DNA of 64,000 bases from Govania unica (GCF_027920805.1 NZ_JANWOI010000001.1:868001-932000), one strand, 5' to 3'. Positions 1 through 9,122 are shown, counted from the stretch's first letter. Made by a program: numbers and translations. The notes: a model not told the origin generated them from the letters alone.

Positions 1-2180
1 TCTGGGTATCGACCGCAAGTGTGGCGGTGCTGGCTAATGCTCTAGTCCTCGGGCTGCCGGTTCAGGCGCAGACAGCGGCGGATGCATCGGCCCAAATTCA
101 GGCTCAGACTGGGAAACCGGGGCCGCAGAAACTTGGCCCCGTGAAGGTTGAGGGCGCTGAAGTCGGCGGGTTCGCCATCGAGGCCCCGGCCGATCAGGGC
201 TATCACGCCGATCGTCTGCTCAGCGCCACCAAGACCGACACCAAATTGATCGATGTGCCGCAGGCCGTGTCGGTGGTCACCCGCCAGCAGATGAATGATC
301 TTGCGAGCCAGAGCATGGCCGATGTCGTGCGTTATGTGCCGGGGATCAATTTCGCCCAGGGCGAAGGCAATCGCGACACGCCGATCTTCCGGGGCAACAA
401 CTCGACGTCGGACTTTTTCGTCGATGGCATTCGCGACGACGTTCAGTATTACCGCGACGTCTATAATATCGAGCGCGTTGAAGTTCTGAAGGGCCCGAAC
501 GCCATGATTTTCGGCCGTGGCGGCGTCGGCGGGGTCATCAACCGCGTGACCCGGCAGGCCAACTGGGATGGCGCCCGCGAAGTTCGGCTTGAGACCGGCA
601 GCGACGATCATTACCGCGGCACGTTTGATGTCGGGCAGGGCGTGACCGACGCCATCGCCCTGCGCATGACCGGCCTTTACGAGAATTCGGACAGCTTCCG
701 TGACGGCGTCAATCTTGAACGCTGGGGTCTCAACCCGACGGCCTCGTTCCGGCTTGGCGACGCGACGCTGGTGCAGGTCGGCTATGAACATTTCGATGAC
801 AAACGGACAGCCGATCGTGGCGTTCCGTCTTATCAGGGGCGGCCGCTCAAAACCGATCGGTCGACGTTTTTTGGCGACCCGGACCTGAGCCCGACGACCG
901 CCAATGTGGATGCCGTCAATCTGGCCGTTGAACATGATTTCGGCAACGGCCTGACCATTCGCAACCGCACGCGCTATGCGAATTATGACAAATTCTATCA
1001 GAACGTCTTCCCGGGCCTGGTCAATGCGGCCGGAACCACGGTGGAGATCTCGGCCTATAGCAACGCGACCGCGCGCGATAGTTTCACCAACCAGACCGAT
1101 CTGACCTATGACGTGATGACCGGATCGATCCGTCACACCTTGCTGGCCGGGGTCGAATACAGCCGTCAGGCCACGAACAATTTCCGCCAGACCGGCTATT
1201 TCACGGGCGTGAGCCCGACGACGACCACGATCACCGTGCCGGTCGGCAGCCCCACGATCTCGGTGCCGATCACCTTCCGCCAGAGCGCGACCGACGCCGA
1301 CAATCACGGCGTGGCCAAGGCTTATGCCGGGTACATCCAGGATCAGATCGAACTGACGCCGCAGATTCAGGCCGTGCTGGGTGTGCGCTATGACAAATTC
1401 GATGTGGATTTCACCAACAACCGCAATGGCGCGAGCTTTAAATCAGCGGACAATCTGTGGTCGCCGCGCGCAGGCCTGGTGTTCAAGCCGATCGAAACGG
1501 TCTCGCTATATGCAAGCTACAGCCTGACCTATCTGCCGCGCGCCGGGGAACAGCTGGCGTCACTATCGCTGAGCAATGCGGCACTTGATCCCGAAAAGTT
1601 CAAGAATTACGAACTTGGGACCAAATGGGATGTTAACGGCAATCTGTTGCTGACCGCCGCCGTCTATCAGCTGGATCGCAGCAATGTGTTGGTGCCGCTT
1701 GATCCGAACAACGCGGGGCTCGGCTCGACGCTGGTCAAGGGCCAGCGCACCAAGGGCGTGGAGCTTGGGGCGAGCGGGAATATCACCGACGCCTGGAGCG
1801 TCATTGCCTCCTACGCTTATCAGGATGGCAAGCTGACCGCCGCGCAATCACTGACGGTTCCGGCCGGTGCCAAGCTCGCCAATCTGCCGAAGCACAGCGT
1901 TGCTCTGTGGAACCGCTATAACATCCTGCCGCAGGTTGGCGCGGGCGTCGGGGTGATCTATCAAAGCAAGCGCTATACGACGACCGACAACACGGTGGTC
2001 ATGCCGGATTTCCTGCGTGTCGATGCGGCGCTTTACTATGATATCAACGACATGGTCTCGGCCCAGTTGAATGTCGAGAACCTGTTCAACGAACGCTATT
2101 ATGTCAACGCCAACAGCAATACCAACATCATGCCGGGCTCGCCGCGTGCCTTCAGACTGGGTCTGAGCGGACGGTTCTAA
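1..2180 (+). CDS. TonB-dependent siderophore receptor (5' end outside window)
   Basis: Outer-membrane, TonB/ExbB-energised receptor that takes up a ferric siderophore. The reading frame is open to the left edge; the first in-window start is GTG 21, but upstream codons (W V S T A S) continue a hydrophobic signal sequence ending near VQAQ, so the true start lies outside. Counting from position 21, the plug domain covers about residues 65-185, with VPQAVSVVTRQQM, the FFVDGIRDD segment and the family-typical ERVEVLKGPNAMIFGRG. The beta-barrel fills about residues 190-719 and ends in the C-terminal Phe of outer-membrane proteins (LGLSGRF). The plug style matches catecholate or hydroxamate siderophore receptors of the Fiu/FhuA class; the actual ligand cannot be read from sequence. 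No biosynthesis gene, FecI/FecR pair or Fur box is visible in the window. Confidence 0.93.
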   Translation, partial: WVSTASVAVLANALVLGLPVQAQTAADASAQIQAQTGKPGPQKLGPVKVEGAEVGGFAIEAPADQGYHADRLLSATKTDTKLIDVPQAVSVVTRQQMNDLASQSMADVVRYVPGINFAQGEGNRDTPIFRGNNSTSDFFVDGIRDDVQYYRDVYNIERVEVLKGPNAMIFGRGGVGGVINRVTRQANWDGAREVRLETGSDDHYRGTFDVGQGVTDAIALRMTGLYENSDSFRDGVNLERWGLNPTASFRLGDATLVQVGYEHFDDKRTADRGVPSYQGRPLKTDRSTFFGDPDLSPTTANVDAVNLAVEHDFGNGLTIRNRTRYANYDKFYQNVFPGLVNAAGTTVEISAYSNATARDSFTNQTDLTYDVMTGSIRHTLLAGVEYSRQATNNFRQTGYFTGVSPTTTTITVPVGSPTISVPITFRQSATDADNHGVAKAYAGYIQDQIELTPQIQAVLGVRYDKFDVDFTNNRNGASFKSADNLWSPRAGLVFKPIETVSLYASYSLTYLPRAGEQLASLSLSNAALDPEKFKNYELGTKWDVNGNLLLTAAVYQLDRSNVLVPLDPNNAGLGSTLVKGQRTKGVELGASGNITDAWSVIASYAYQDGKLTAAQSLTVPAGAKLANLPKHSVALWNRYNILPQVGAGVGVIYQSKRYTTTDNTVVMPDFLRVDAALYYDINDMVSAQLNVENLFNERYYVNANSNTNIMPGSPRAFRLGLSGRF

Positions 2181-2192
2181 GCCGATATCCAT

Positions 2193-2252
2193 TGTCATTC
2201 TGAGCGTTAGCGAAGAATCCCCCAGGATGCTGTCGCTTCGCTCAGGATGACA
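2193..2252. repeat. Intergenic palindromic repeat (GTCATTCTGAGCG class)
   Basis: The arms TGTCATTCTGAGCG and CGCTCAGGATGACA face each other between the receptor and ruvX. The repeat sits just after the receptor stop and could fold in the 3' transcript end. It belongs to a different sequence class from the GGGCTTGACCCG palindromes elsewhere in the window. Confidence 0.6.
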
Positions 2253-2257
2253 TGACC

Positions 2258-2728
2258 TTAAGTCGCCCGGGCACGCAGAAAATCGAGAAAACCCTGGAGG
2301 ATAAACGCCGCCGCCATGCGGTCGACGACTTCAGCGCGTTTTTTGCGGGTGACGTCGGCTTCGAGCAGGTATTTGGTGACCGCCACCGTCGACAGCCGCT
2401 CATCCCACATGACCACCGGCAGGTCGATAAGCGGCGCGCAGTTGATGGCGAAGGTGCGGGTGGATTGCACGCGCGGGCCTTCGGACCCATCCATATTGAG
2501 CGGCAGCCCGAGCACCAGCCCGACAGCGTTGCGGCTTTTGATGATGGCCTTCAGCGCCTCGATATCCTGAGTGAATTTGACGCGGCGGATGGTTTCGACC
2601 GGGGTGGCGACAAGCCGTGTGCCGTCGGACGCCGCAACGCCGATGGTTTTGGTGCCGAGATCCAGCCCGAGGAGCGATCCGCGTGCGGGCAAGGCAACCA
2701 TGAAATCAGACATATCCAAAAGAGCCAT
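2258..2728 (-). CDS. ruvX: Putative pre-16S rRNA nuclease / Holliday junction resolvase-like RuvX (YqgF)
   Basis: A 156-residue RNase H-fold protein of the YqgF/RuvX family, which takes part in processing the 5' end of pre-16S rRNA and is also named for resolvase resemblance. Visible motifs are GLDLGTKTIGVA (about residues 21-32, first catalytic Asp), LGLPLNMDG (about 95), MWDERLST (about 128, catalytic Glu) and DRMAAAFILQGFLD near the C-terminus. Length fits the family (about 140-160). The start is uncertain: MALLDMSDFMVALP offers three in-frame Met codons. It is monocistronic here and points back at the siderophore receptor. Confidence 0.9.
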   Translation of the reverse strand: MALLDMSDFMVALPARGSLLGLDLGTKTIGVAASDGTRLVATPVETIRRVKFTQDIEALKAIIKSRNAVGLVLGLPLNMDGSEGPRVQSTRTFAINCAPLIDLPVVMWDERLSTVAVTKYLLEADVTRKKRAEVVDRMAAAFILQGFLDFLRARAT

Positions 2729-3241
2729 GTTCGGGTTTTAGCGACTGGTTGTTGTAAATGCACGGAAAATAGCTGTTGTACAGGGTAATTTTAGTAAGGC
2801 TCTGAATTTAAATGAGAAATATGGTTTCTTTGGAATTCTGGAGCAGGGCGGGAGTCGAGAATTTTTACAGTTTTATATAAGTACTATGGGGGGTGGTTCT
2901 GTATCATATTGATACAATTGCGTTCTGGCGGGCTGATAGAACATGGCCCGATTTTTGCTTGTCTGTCTTAGTCGTCACGCCGTCGAAAGGGTGATGAGCA
3001 CGGTGCCAGATTGTGAGGTCTTGGGCTCCTTGCCGCTGTCGGGTCACGACAGCGACGCGTCTGTATCCGAGTTGCAAATTTCATCGGCATGTTTTCACCG
3101 GCTCATGTTCTGGTCGCGAACAGCACGCTGGCAGGCGCCCAGTGACGTAATTCAGCCGGTTCAAGCCGAAGAAGTCCCAAGTCCCCTCCACAGTACGAGT
3201 AAATAAGATTTTGGTTCCTTTATATAATTAGGAAGAAAGTC
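2729..3241. other. Long non-coding region upstream of the first PEP-CTERM gene
   Basis: Over 500 bases without a credible gene. It is more AT-rich than its neighbours at 2760-2940. It contains a perfect 6-3-6 dyad GTATCA-TAT-TGATAC at 2901-2915, a sigma-54-type promoter at 2944-2959 and then a predicted untranslated leader of about 270 bases up to ATG 3242. The dyad lies about 30 bases upstream of the -24 element, a position where an enhancer-binding activator could act; that role is inferred. Confidence 0.5.
2944..2959 (+). promoter_or_regulatory. Sigma-54 (-24/-12) promoter of the first PEP-CTERM gene
   Basis: TGGCCCG-ATTT-TTGCT matches the RpoN consensus TGGCACG-N4-TTGCW with exact GG-to-GC spacing; the mismatch is one position in the -24 element. 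Transcription should start about 12 bases past the GC, near 2971. The same architecture lies upstream of both other PEP-CTERM genes (4104 and 5014). Confidence 0.7.
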
Positions 3242-3904
3242 ATGAAAATCTTTAAAACGAGTCTGTTGGCAGCTTTTACGGCTCTGTCTTTGGTAGCCGC
3301 CAGCGGTGCCACTGCCGGTGTCATTTTTACTCCGGGGAATCACCCTCAGGCGGATGAGGAGAATATTATCTTCAACGGGCCCAATACGATTGAGGGCCCG
3401 GCCATGACCGTGACAGGGCTGACTGATCATTCCGATGTCCTGGTCGCCTTTACCTCTCCGATAAACCTGATTACCCCAAGCAATGGTCAGGCTGGCGTGA
3501 CCGGTGCCGGTACAGACAGCTTCACCGACCTCTCTGTTTATCTTTTGGCTGGCGGAACTTTCGGGGATCTGATCTTTAACCTGCATCTGGCGGAAGGTAA
3601 TGAAGGGACGGCGACGATCACGGCCTTTCTGGAAGGTGGTGGGACCGCGTCATACGCATTGGCTGTGGGGAATGGCGATAATTTCCTCACCATTGTTGCG
3701 GATGACGGCGATCGGCTGACGAAAGTCAGCATTAGCAGCAATGTCGGCCTTGACGATGGCAGGCAATTCCGCATCAGCGATATTCAGGGCGCCCACCCGG
3801 TTCCTGTCCCATCGGCCTTCTGGCTGCTGATCACGGGGTTGATGATGATGGTGGTCCTGCGGGGACGCAGGCGGTTGTCCTATCCGCTGTCTCTGACGGC
3901 ATAG
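3242..3904 (+). CDS. PEP-CTERM-type exported protein (VPVPSAFW variant)
   Basis: A 220-residue secreted protein. Residues 1-26 form a Sec signal peptide (MKIFKTSLLAAFTALSLVAA, cleavage near ATAG). The middle is a beta-rich, low-Cys extracellular domain I cannot assign. The tail from about residue 190 has the sorting signal: VPVPSAFWLLITG, a hydrophobic helix, then RGRRRLS. In this family an exosortase (EpsH/XrtA type) recognises the Pro-rich motif, cleaves near it and sends the protein to the surface or extracellular polymer. The motif here is the VPxPSAFWLL variant, unlike the VPAPASLMLLGLGL of the two following genes, and about 13 residues follow the Arg cluster. A good AGGAAG ribosome site precedes ATG 3242. 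Exosortase is not in this window. Confidence 0.85.
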   Translation: MKIFKTSLLAAFTALSLVAASGATAGVIFTPGNHPQADEENIIFNGPNTIEGPAMTVTGLTDHSDVLVAFTSPINLITPSNGQAGVTGAGTDSFTDLSVYLLAGGTFGDLIFNLHLAEGNEGTATITAFLEGGGTASYALAVGNGDNFLTIVADDGDRLTKVSISSNVGLDDGRQFRISDIQGAHPVPVPSAFWLLITGLMMMVVLRGRRRLSYPLSLTA

Positions 3905-3924
3905 AGTCTAGACAAGAGAGAATG

Positions 3925-3961
3925 CAATTATCCCCCGTTTCAGCGGGGGATAATTGTTTTT
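3925..3961 (+). terminator. Rho-independent terminator after the first PEP-CTERM gene
   Basis: The perfect arms CAATTATCCCCCG and CGGGGGATAATTG flank a TTTCA-type loop and are followed by a T run. The gene is therefore probably transcribed alone. Confidence 0.9.
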
Positions 3962-4103
3962 ATTTGCCGGCAAGTTGTTTTGCGCTCGAAAAGCCGATTC
4001 AGGGTGCTGCGAGTCGGTAGCATTTACACATTTGAATTAGTCTAATCTGAGGAATATTACCTATAGTATTGTTATTGTTTATAAAGTTTCATTTAAAGCT
4101 TGT

Positions 4104-4119
4104 TGGCCTGAAAGTTGCT
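4104..4119 (+). promoter_or_regulatory. Sigma-54 (-24/-12) promoter of the second PEP-CTERM gene
   Basis: TGGCCTG-AAAG-TTGCT has the invariant GG and GC at the correct 10-base separation. The predicted start is near 4131, leaving an untranslated leader of about 30 bases before ATG 4161. The upstream 140 bases are AT-rich. Confidence 0.7.
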
Positions 4120-4160
4120 TTGTAAGGCATGGGTCACCTTTTAAGGGAATGGAGGTCGTT

Positions 4161-4835
4161 ATGTTGCTAAAATCTTCTTTAATCGGATTCTTTGCCGCTC
4201 TTGGCTTCGCAACTGCGGCCCATGCAACTCCTTTGAACTTTGAGCTTACGCAGTTCACGGGAGCCAGTTCGCGGGTGCATATCCTGGTGGAACAGCAGGA
4301 TGCCAACACTCTGAGATTCACGTTGACGGAACCGGTTCATGCTGGAGAAATTCAGGGTGAGCTTCGGGCCTTTTATTTCAACGTGGCGAATGAAAGCATC
4401 CTGTCGGCGTTGAGTATTTCGGGGTCATTCATTTCAGCGACTGCGAAATCAGCCAATAATGTGACAGAGGTTGGTGGAAGTGATACCACTCTCGATGGTG
4501 GTGGGGGCATTGCGCATCCGTTCGATGTCGGGATTGCTTTCGGCACCGCGGGCAGTGACGGCTTCGTCTATAGCACCGTCTTCACCATAGCCTACGCAGG
4601 CGGCCTTAATCTCGATACCTTTTTCCCGCAGACGGCAGACGCTCAATTGTTCGGGGTACGGTTGAAACCATTCCCGAATGGCTCTTCGAGCAAGCTCGTC
4701 TGCAATGCACCTTGCGGCTCGACCTCAAGCAGCGGCGGGCCAGACCCGCAGCAAGAAGATGTGCCGGCTCCCGCGTCCCTGATGTTGCTTGGTTTGGGGC
4801 TGGCCGGACTTGGGTTGCGCCGCCGCTGGGCTTGA
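4161..4835 (+). CDS. PEP-CTERM exported protein
   Basis: A 224-residue secreted protein. I place the start at ATG 4161 rather than the in-frame ATG 4149, because GGAGGT at 4151-4156 is an ideal ribosome site for 4161 and a signal peptide begins there (MLLKSSLIGFFAALGFATAAHA). The mature part is a beta-rich domain without a recognised fold; it has two Cys near CNAPCGS. The tail reads GPDPQQED, then VPAPASLMLLGLGLAGLG and RRRW, a classic PEP-CTERM signal for exosortase sorting to the cell surface or extracellular matrix. The 15 bases around the start (ATGG-A-GGTCGTTATG) are nearly identical at the next PEP-CTERM gene. Confidence 0.88.
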   Translation: MLLKSSLIGFFAALGFATAAHATPLNFELTQFTGASSRVHILVEQQDANTLRFTLTEPVHAGEIQGELRAFYFNVANESILSALSISGSFISATAKSANNVTEVGGSDTTLDGGGGIAHPFDVGIAFGTAGSDGFVYSTVFTIAYAGGLNLDTFFPQTADAQLFGVRLKPFPNGSSSKLVCNAPCGSTSSSGGPDPQQEDVPAPASLMLLGLGLAGLGLRRRWA

Positions 4836-4879
4836 GCAGCTGAATTTATACTTTTAAAAGATATCTTCGCTATTTTGAA

Positions 4880-4909
4880 ACCGGCGCCTTAACTGAGGCG
4901 TCGGTTTTT
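4880..4909 (+). terminator. Rho-independent terminator after the second PEP-CTERM gene
   Basis: The stem ACCGGCGCCT / AGGCGTCGGT, with one mismatch, loop TAACTG and a following T run, separates this gene from the next. Confidence 0.85.
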
Positions 4910-5013
4910 GTTTGAGACAGAAGGTCATATGAAGCGTCGAAAAATTTGACAGACTCAAAAGCAGATTTTTGGGAATATAAATTAAGATATTGATTTAGTT
5001 GTATTTTTTATTC

Positions 5014-5029
5014 TGGCACGATGATTGCT
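5014..5029 (+). promoter_or_regulatory. Sigma-54 (-24/-12) promoter of the third PEP-CTERM gene
   Basis: TGGCACG-ATGA-TTGCT is an exact match to the RpoN consensus. The predicted start is near 5041, giving a 60-base leader to ATG 5101. The 100 bases upstream are AT-rich, as expected of an activator-dependent promoter. Confidence 0.8.
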
Positions 5030-5100
5030 TATGAAGACCATGTGATATGACGAGCGTCGGGTGGCGCTCTGATCGTTCGTAATTAGCAATGGGGGTCGTT

Positions 5101-5709
5101 ATGAAGATTTTTCGTGGGTTGATTGTAGCTGGTGTGATGGCTATGGGGTTCGCGGGTGTGGCAGAGGCTGTGCCGGTGCAATATGTCGATACCTACACTC
5201 CAACGGCGGGGGTGACGCTCAGTGGCAATGGCGGGAGCTATAGCTACCAGCATGATATTACCTATCCGACAGCCGCGACCAACAATCTTGTGGCAACGAT
5301 TGGCGGCGTGGTGACGGCTGGCGCTGGTTATGATGCGCTGACCGATATTCTGAGCTCGGCCGTTCTGACGCTTTATTTCACCGGTACCGGGAGTTATACC
5401 AACGGTAAGTTCGATCTGTTCCTTGATGGCACCAAAGAGGGCGGCTTCAACTTTGCCCAGAGCATCGTCATTAACGACAGCCAGTTTGATATCGGGCTGA
5501 TCACCAATGATGGACTGCTGTCCGTCCAGATCATGCGCACCAATGGTTCCGGGACGGCCACGTTCCTCAAATCGGTTCTGAATGTGTCCGGTGAGCGGAA
5601 TGCCAACAATGGTCCCGATCCGCAGGAAGAAGTTCCGGCTCCGGCATCCTTGATGCTGCTCGGCCTTGGTCTGGTCGCGCTCGGAGCTCGCCGCCGCAAG
5701 GCTGCCTGA
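5101..5709 (+). CDS. PEP-CTERM exported protein
   Basis: A 202-residue secreted protein. Start ATG 5101 is preferred over in-frame ATG 5089, because GGGGGT sits just before it and the signal peptide begins there (MKIFRGLIVAGVMAMGFAG, cleavage near AEA). The mature region is Thr/Ser/Gly-rich and beta-like with no identified domain. The tail carries GPDPQEE, then VPAPASLMLLGLGL and ARRRKAA. This tail is almost identical to that of the preceding gene, while the bodies differ, so the two share a sorting route but not necessarily a job. Exosortase-sorted proteins of this type are commonly linked to exopolysaccharide or floc matrix; the matrix role here is inferred. Confidence 0.88.
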   Translation: MKIFRGLIVAGVMAMGFAGVAEAVPVQYVDTYTPTAGVTLSGNGGSYSYQHDITYPTAATNNLVATIGGVVTAGAGYDALTDILSSAVLTLYFTGTGSYTNGKFDLFLDGTKEGGFNFAQSIVINDSQFDIGLITNDGLLSVQIMRTNGSGTATFLKSVLNVSGERNANNGPDPQEEVPAPASLMLLGLGLVALGARRRKAA

Positions 5710-5732
5710 ACCTTATCATTCGTTTTCAAAAG

Positions 5733-5758
5733 CGGCGGTCCTCCGGGGCCGCCGTTTT
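5733..5758 (+). terminator. Rho-independent terminator after the third PEP-CTERM gene
   Basis: CGGCGGTCC pairs with GGGCCGCCG (one G-U pair) and is followed by TTTTT. It isolates the PEP-CTERM gene from gatC. Confidence 0.88.
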
Positions 5759-5850
5759 TGTTTGCATAGGCCCCGCGCGACTTGCTTCACAGGTCCCCAA
5801 GATGCTAGTGTCCGCCCGATCTCTGGACCCATTTAACAAGACGGAACAGC

Positions 5851-6138
5851 ATGTCGATTGACCTTTCGACCGTCCGGCGTATCGCCAATCTTGCTCGTAT
5901 CGAGGTGGCCGACGCCGACCTTCCGCCGCTTGCTGCGGAATTGAACACCATCCTTGCGTTTGTCGAGGAGCTTTCGGCCGTCAATACCGACGGTGTCGAG
6001 CCCATGACCAGCGTTGTCCATGTGCAATTGCCGCTCCGTGCCGATGAGGTGACCGATGGCGGTTACCCCGACGTGGTGCTGGCCAATGCCCCCAATGCCG
6101 AGCATGGATTTTTCACGGTACCCAAGGTGATCGAGTAG
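5851..6138 (+). CDS. gatC: Asp-tRNA(Asn)/Glu-tRNA(Gln) amidotransferase subunit C
   Basis: A 95-residue GatC, the small scaffold that wraps GatA and GatB in the amidotransferase making Gln-tRNA(Gln), or Asn-tRNA(Asn), from mischarged tRNA in the cytoplasm. Typical features are the N-terminal helix [12 protein letters not shown], the helix [22 protein letters not shown] and the C-terminal [20 protein letters not shown]. The gene starts the gatCAB operon, with only four bases before gatA. Presence of gatCAB implies at least one indirect aminoacylation route. Confidence 0.95.
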   Translation: MSIDLSTVRRIANLARIEVADADLPPLAAELNTILAFVEELSAVNTDGVEPMTSVVHVQLPLRADEVTDGGYPDVVLANAPNAEHGFFTVPKVIE

Positions 6139-6142
6139 TCGC

Positions 6143-7618
6143 ATGACCAAGCTAACCGACCTGACCATTGCCGAGGCCCGCGCCGGTCTCGATGCTCGCG
6201 ATTTCAGTGCCCGCGAGCTGACGTCTTCTTATATCGAGGCGGTGGAAGCCGCCCGCAGCCTCAATGCCTATCTCGTGGAAACGCCCGAACAGGCGCTGAC
6301 CATGGCAGACGCGGCGGATGCGGCTTTGAAAGCCGGAACCGCGGGGCCGCTTGCCGGGATTCCGCTCGGCATCAAGGATCTTTTCTGCACCAAGGGCGTT
6401 CATTCGCAGGCGGCGTCGCGCATTCTGGATGGCTTCAAGCCACCTTATGAGTCGACGGTGACGGCGAATCTCTGGCGCGATGGCGCGGTGATGCTCGGCA
6501 AGCTGTCCATGGATGAATTCGCCATGGGCTCGTCGAACGAAACGAGCTATGCGGGGCCTGTGCTCAATCCCTGGCGGGCCGATGGCTCGGACGCCAATCT
6601 TGTTCCCGGCGGCTCGTCGGGCGGCTCGTCATCGGCGGTTGCGGCGCATATTGCGGCGGCGGCCACCGGCACCGACACCGGCGGCTCGATCCGTCAACCG
6701 GCGGCCTTCACCGGCACCGTGGGCATCAAGCCGACCTATGGCCGTTGTTCGCGTTGGGGCGTGATTGCCTTCGCTTCGTCGCTGGATCAGGCCGGGCCGA
6801 TTGCCCGCAGTGTCAAGGACGCGGCCATCATGCTTGGCTCCATGGCCGGGTATGACGCCAAGGATTCGACCTCCATCAATTGTCCGGTGCCGGATTATGC
6901 GGCGGCTTTGACCGGGGATATTCGCGGCCTGAAGGTCGGTATCCCGACCGAATACCGTCCCGACAACCTGCCGTCCGAGATCGCCAAACTGTGGGATCAG
7001 GGCGTCGAGTGGCTGAAGGACGCGGGCGCCGAAATCAAGGACGTGTCGCTGCCGCATACCAAACATGCGCTGGCGACCTATTATATTGTCGCTCCGGCCG
7101 AGGCGTCGTCGAACCTCGCGCGCTATGACGGGGTGCGCTATGGCCGCCGTGTCAACGGGTCGAGCCTGGACGACATGTATGCGAAAACCCGGGCCGAGGG
7201 CTTTGGTAAGGAAGTGAAGCGGCGTATTCTGGTCGGCACCTATGTGCTGTCGGCCGGCTATTACGACGCCTATTACCTCAAGGCGCAAAAGCTGCGGACG
7301 CTGATCGCGCGCGATTTTGCCGCGGCCTTTAACGATGTGGACGTGCTGCTGACGCCAACCGCGCCGTCGGCGGCCTTTGGCATCGGGGAAACCAAGGACC
7401 CCATCGCCATGTATCTGAACGATGTCTTCACCGTGCCTGCGAGCCTTGCCGGGCTTCCGGCCATGTCGGTTCCGGCCGGGCTGTCGTCGACCGGGCTGCC
7501 GCTTGGGCTTCAGCTCATCGGCAAGGTGTTTGATGAAGCGACTCTGTTGAATGTGGGCTCGGTGATCGAGCGGGCGGCCAATTTCACCGCCCGGCCCAAA
7601 GACTGGTGGAGGGCCTGA
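6143..7618 (+). CDS. gatA: Asp-tRNA(Asn)/Glu-tRNA(Gln) amidotransferase subunit A
   Basis: A 491-residue glutaminase subunit of GatCAB with the amidase-signature fold. It releases ammonia from glutamine for GatB. The Ser-cisSer-Lys triad is visible: Lys78 in [11 protein letters not shown], Ser158 in [14 protein letters not shown] and Ser182 in [12 protein letters not shown]. Length and motif order match the family. The gene lies between gatC and gatB with no terminator, so the three are co-transcribed. Confidence 0.96.
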   Translation: MTKLTDLTIAEARAGLDARDFSARELTSSYIEAVEAARSLNAYLVETPEQALTMADAADAALKAGTAGPLAGIPLGIKDLFCTKGVHSQAASRILDGFKPPYESTVTANLWRDGAVMLGKLSMDEFAMGSSNETSYAGPVLNPWRADGSDANLVPGGSSGGSSSAVAAHIAAAATGTDTGGSIRQPAAFTGTVGIKPTYGRCSRWGVIAFASSLDQAGPIARSVKDAAIMLGSMAGYDAKDSTSINCPVPDYAAALTGDIRGLKVGIPTEYRPDNLPSEIAKLWDQGVEWLKDAGAEIKDVSLPHTKHALATYYIVAPAEASSNLARYDGVRYGRRVNGSSLDDMYAKTRAEGFGKEVKRRILVGTYVLSAGYYDAYYLKAQKLRTLIARDFAAAFNDVDVLLTPTAPSAAFGIGETKDPIAMYLNDVFTVPASLAGLPAMSVPAGLSSTGLPLGLQLIGKVFDEATLLNVGSVIERAANFTARPKDWWRA

Positions 7619-7620
7619 TC

Positions 7621-9102
7621 ATGGCGAAACTTATTCAGGGCGCCACGGGCGATTGGGAAGTTGTGATCGGTCTTGAGGTCCATGCCCAGGTCACGTCGAA
7701 ATCGAAACTGTTCTCGGGCTCGTCGACGACCTTCGGGTCGGTACCGAATTCGCAAGTCAGCCTGGTGGACGCGGCCATGCCTGGCATGCTGCCGGTCATC
7801 AACGCCGAATGCGTGGCCCAGGCCGTCCGCACCGGCCTTGCTCTTGGAGCCGCGATCAATCTGGTCTCGGTGTTCGACCGCAAGAACTATTTCTATGCCG
7901 ATCTGCCGCAGGGCTATCAGATTTCGCAGTTCAAATACCCGATCGTGGGTGAGGGGACCGTGGTCATTGATCTTGGCGACGAAACCAAGGACGTCGGTAT
8001 TGAACGCCTCCATCTGGAACAGGATGCGGGCAAGAGCATGCATGACCAGAGCCCGTCCTTGACCTATGTGGACCTGAACCGCTCGGGCGTGGCGCTGATG
8101 GAAATCGTCTCGAAGCCCGATCTCCGGTCTTCGGAAGAGGCCGGGGCCTATTTGAAAAAGCTCCGCACCATTCTGCGCTATATCGGCACCTGCGACGGCA
8201 ATATGGAGGAAGGCTCCATGCGTGCCGACGTGAACGTGTCGGTGCGCCGTCCGGGCGAGCCCCTTGGCACGCGCTGCGAAATCAAGAACGTGAACTCGGT
8301 CCGCTTCGTTCAGCAGGCGGTCGAGGTCGAGGCGCGGCGTCAGATCGACATTCTCGAAGACGGCGGCTCGATCAAGCAGGAGACGCGGCTTTTCGACCCG
8401 ACAAAGGGCGAGACGCGCTCCATGCGGTCGAAGGAAGAGGCGCATGATTATCGCTATTTCCCCGATCCCGACCTGTTGCCATTGAGCTTCACGCAGGATT
8501 GGGTCGATGAGCTGGCGCGTAATCTGCCCGAACTCCCCGATGCGAAGCGGGAGCGTCTGGCCGCTGATCTCGGCATTCCGGCCTATAACGCCGCAGTGCT
8601 GACGGCGGAAAAGGAAAGCGCCGACTATTTCGAAGCCTTCCTGGCCGCAATTGCCGAGATCACGGGCAAGCCGATGAAGGACTTCGCGACTCAGGCGTCG
8701 AACTGGGTGATTTCGGATCTTTTCGGGGCGCTCAACAAGGCAGGCAAGGATGTCTCGACCTCGCCGGTGAGCATCGAAAACGCTGCGAAGCTTCAGAAGC
8801 TTCTGCTCGACGGCGTGATTTCGGGCCGTATCGCCAAGGAAGTCTTTGAACTGATGTTCGAGACCGGCGGCGATCCGGAAGCGATCGTCGAGGAAAAAGG
8901 TCTGCGTCAGGTGTCCGACACCGGCGCGATCGAGGCTGCCATTGACGCGATTCTGGCTGCCAATGCTGATAAGCTTGCGGAATATCGGTCCGGCAAGGAC
9001 AAGCTTTTTGGCTTCTTTGTCGGCCAGGTTATGAAAAATACCGGGGGCAAGGCCAATCCGGCGGTTCTGAATGACTTGCTGAAGGCCAAGCTCAACGGCT
9101 GA
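7621..9102 (+). CDS. gatB: Asp-tRNA(Asn)/Glu-tRNA(Gln) amidotransferase subunit B
   Basis: A 493-residue GatB, the ATP-dependent kinase and amidotransferase subunit that activates the mischarged aminoacyl-tRNA and adds ammonia supplied by GatA. The N-terminal catalytic domain starts [12 protein letters not shown] and includes [16 protein letters not shown] and the metal-site region. The C-terminal helical and YqeY-like domains bind tRNA, ending [13 protein letters not shown]. An in-frame GTG at 7606 exists, but ATG 7621 has GGAGGG at 7608-7613, so the later start is chosen; it lies two bases after the gatA stop. Confidence 0.96.
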   Translation: MAKLIQGATGDWEVVIGLEVHAQVTSKSKLFSGSSTTFGSVPNSQVSLVDAAMPGMLPVINAECVAQAVRTGLALGAAINLVSVFDRKNYFYADLPQGYQISQFKYPIVGEGTVVIDLGDETKDVGIERLHLEQDAGKSMHDQSPSLTYVDLNRSGVALMEIVSKPDLRSSEEAGAYLKKLRTILRYIGTCDGNMEEGSMRADVNVSVRRPGEPLGTRCEIKNVNSVRFVQQAVEVEARRQIDILEDGGSIKQETRLFDPTKGETRSMRSKEEAHDYRYFPDPDLLPLSFTQDWVDELARNLPELPDAKRERLAADLGIPAYNAAVLTAEKESADYFEAFLAAIAEITGKPMKDFATQASNWVISDLFGALNKAGKDVSTSPVSIENAAKLQKLLLDGVISGRIAKEVFELMFETGGDPEAIVEEKGLRQVSDTGAIEAAIDAILAANADKLAEYRSGKDKLFGFFVGQVMKNTGGKANPAVLNDLLKAKLNG

Positions 9103-9122
9103 TCCAGGCGGAAAACTTTGAG

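Noticed and set aside
42-1307. Long minus-strand frame opposite the siderophore receptor
   Set aside because: His/Arg-rich composition typical of an antisense shadow in high-G+C DNA; the plus strand gives a clear receptor.
2943-3206. An 87-codon frame between ruvX and the first PEP-CTERM gene
   Set aside because: Its start overlaps the sigma-54 promoter, there is no ribosome site, and the translation has no recognisable pattern.
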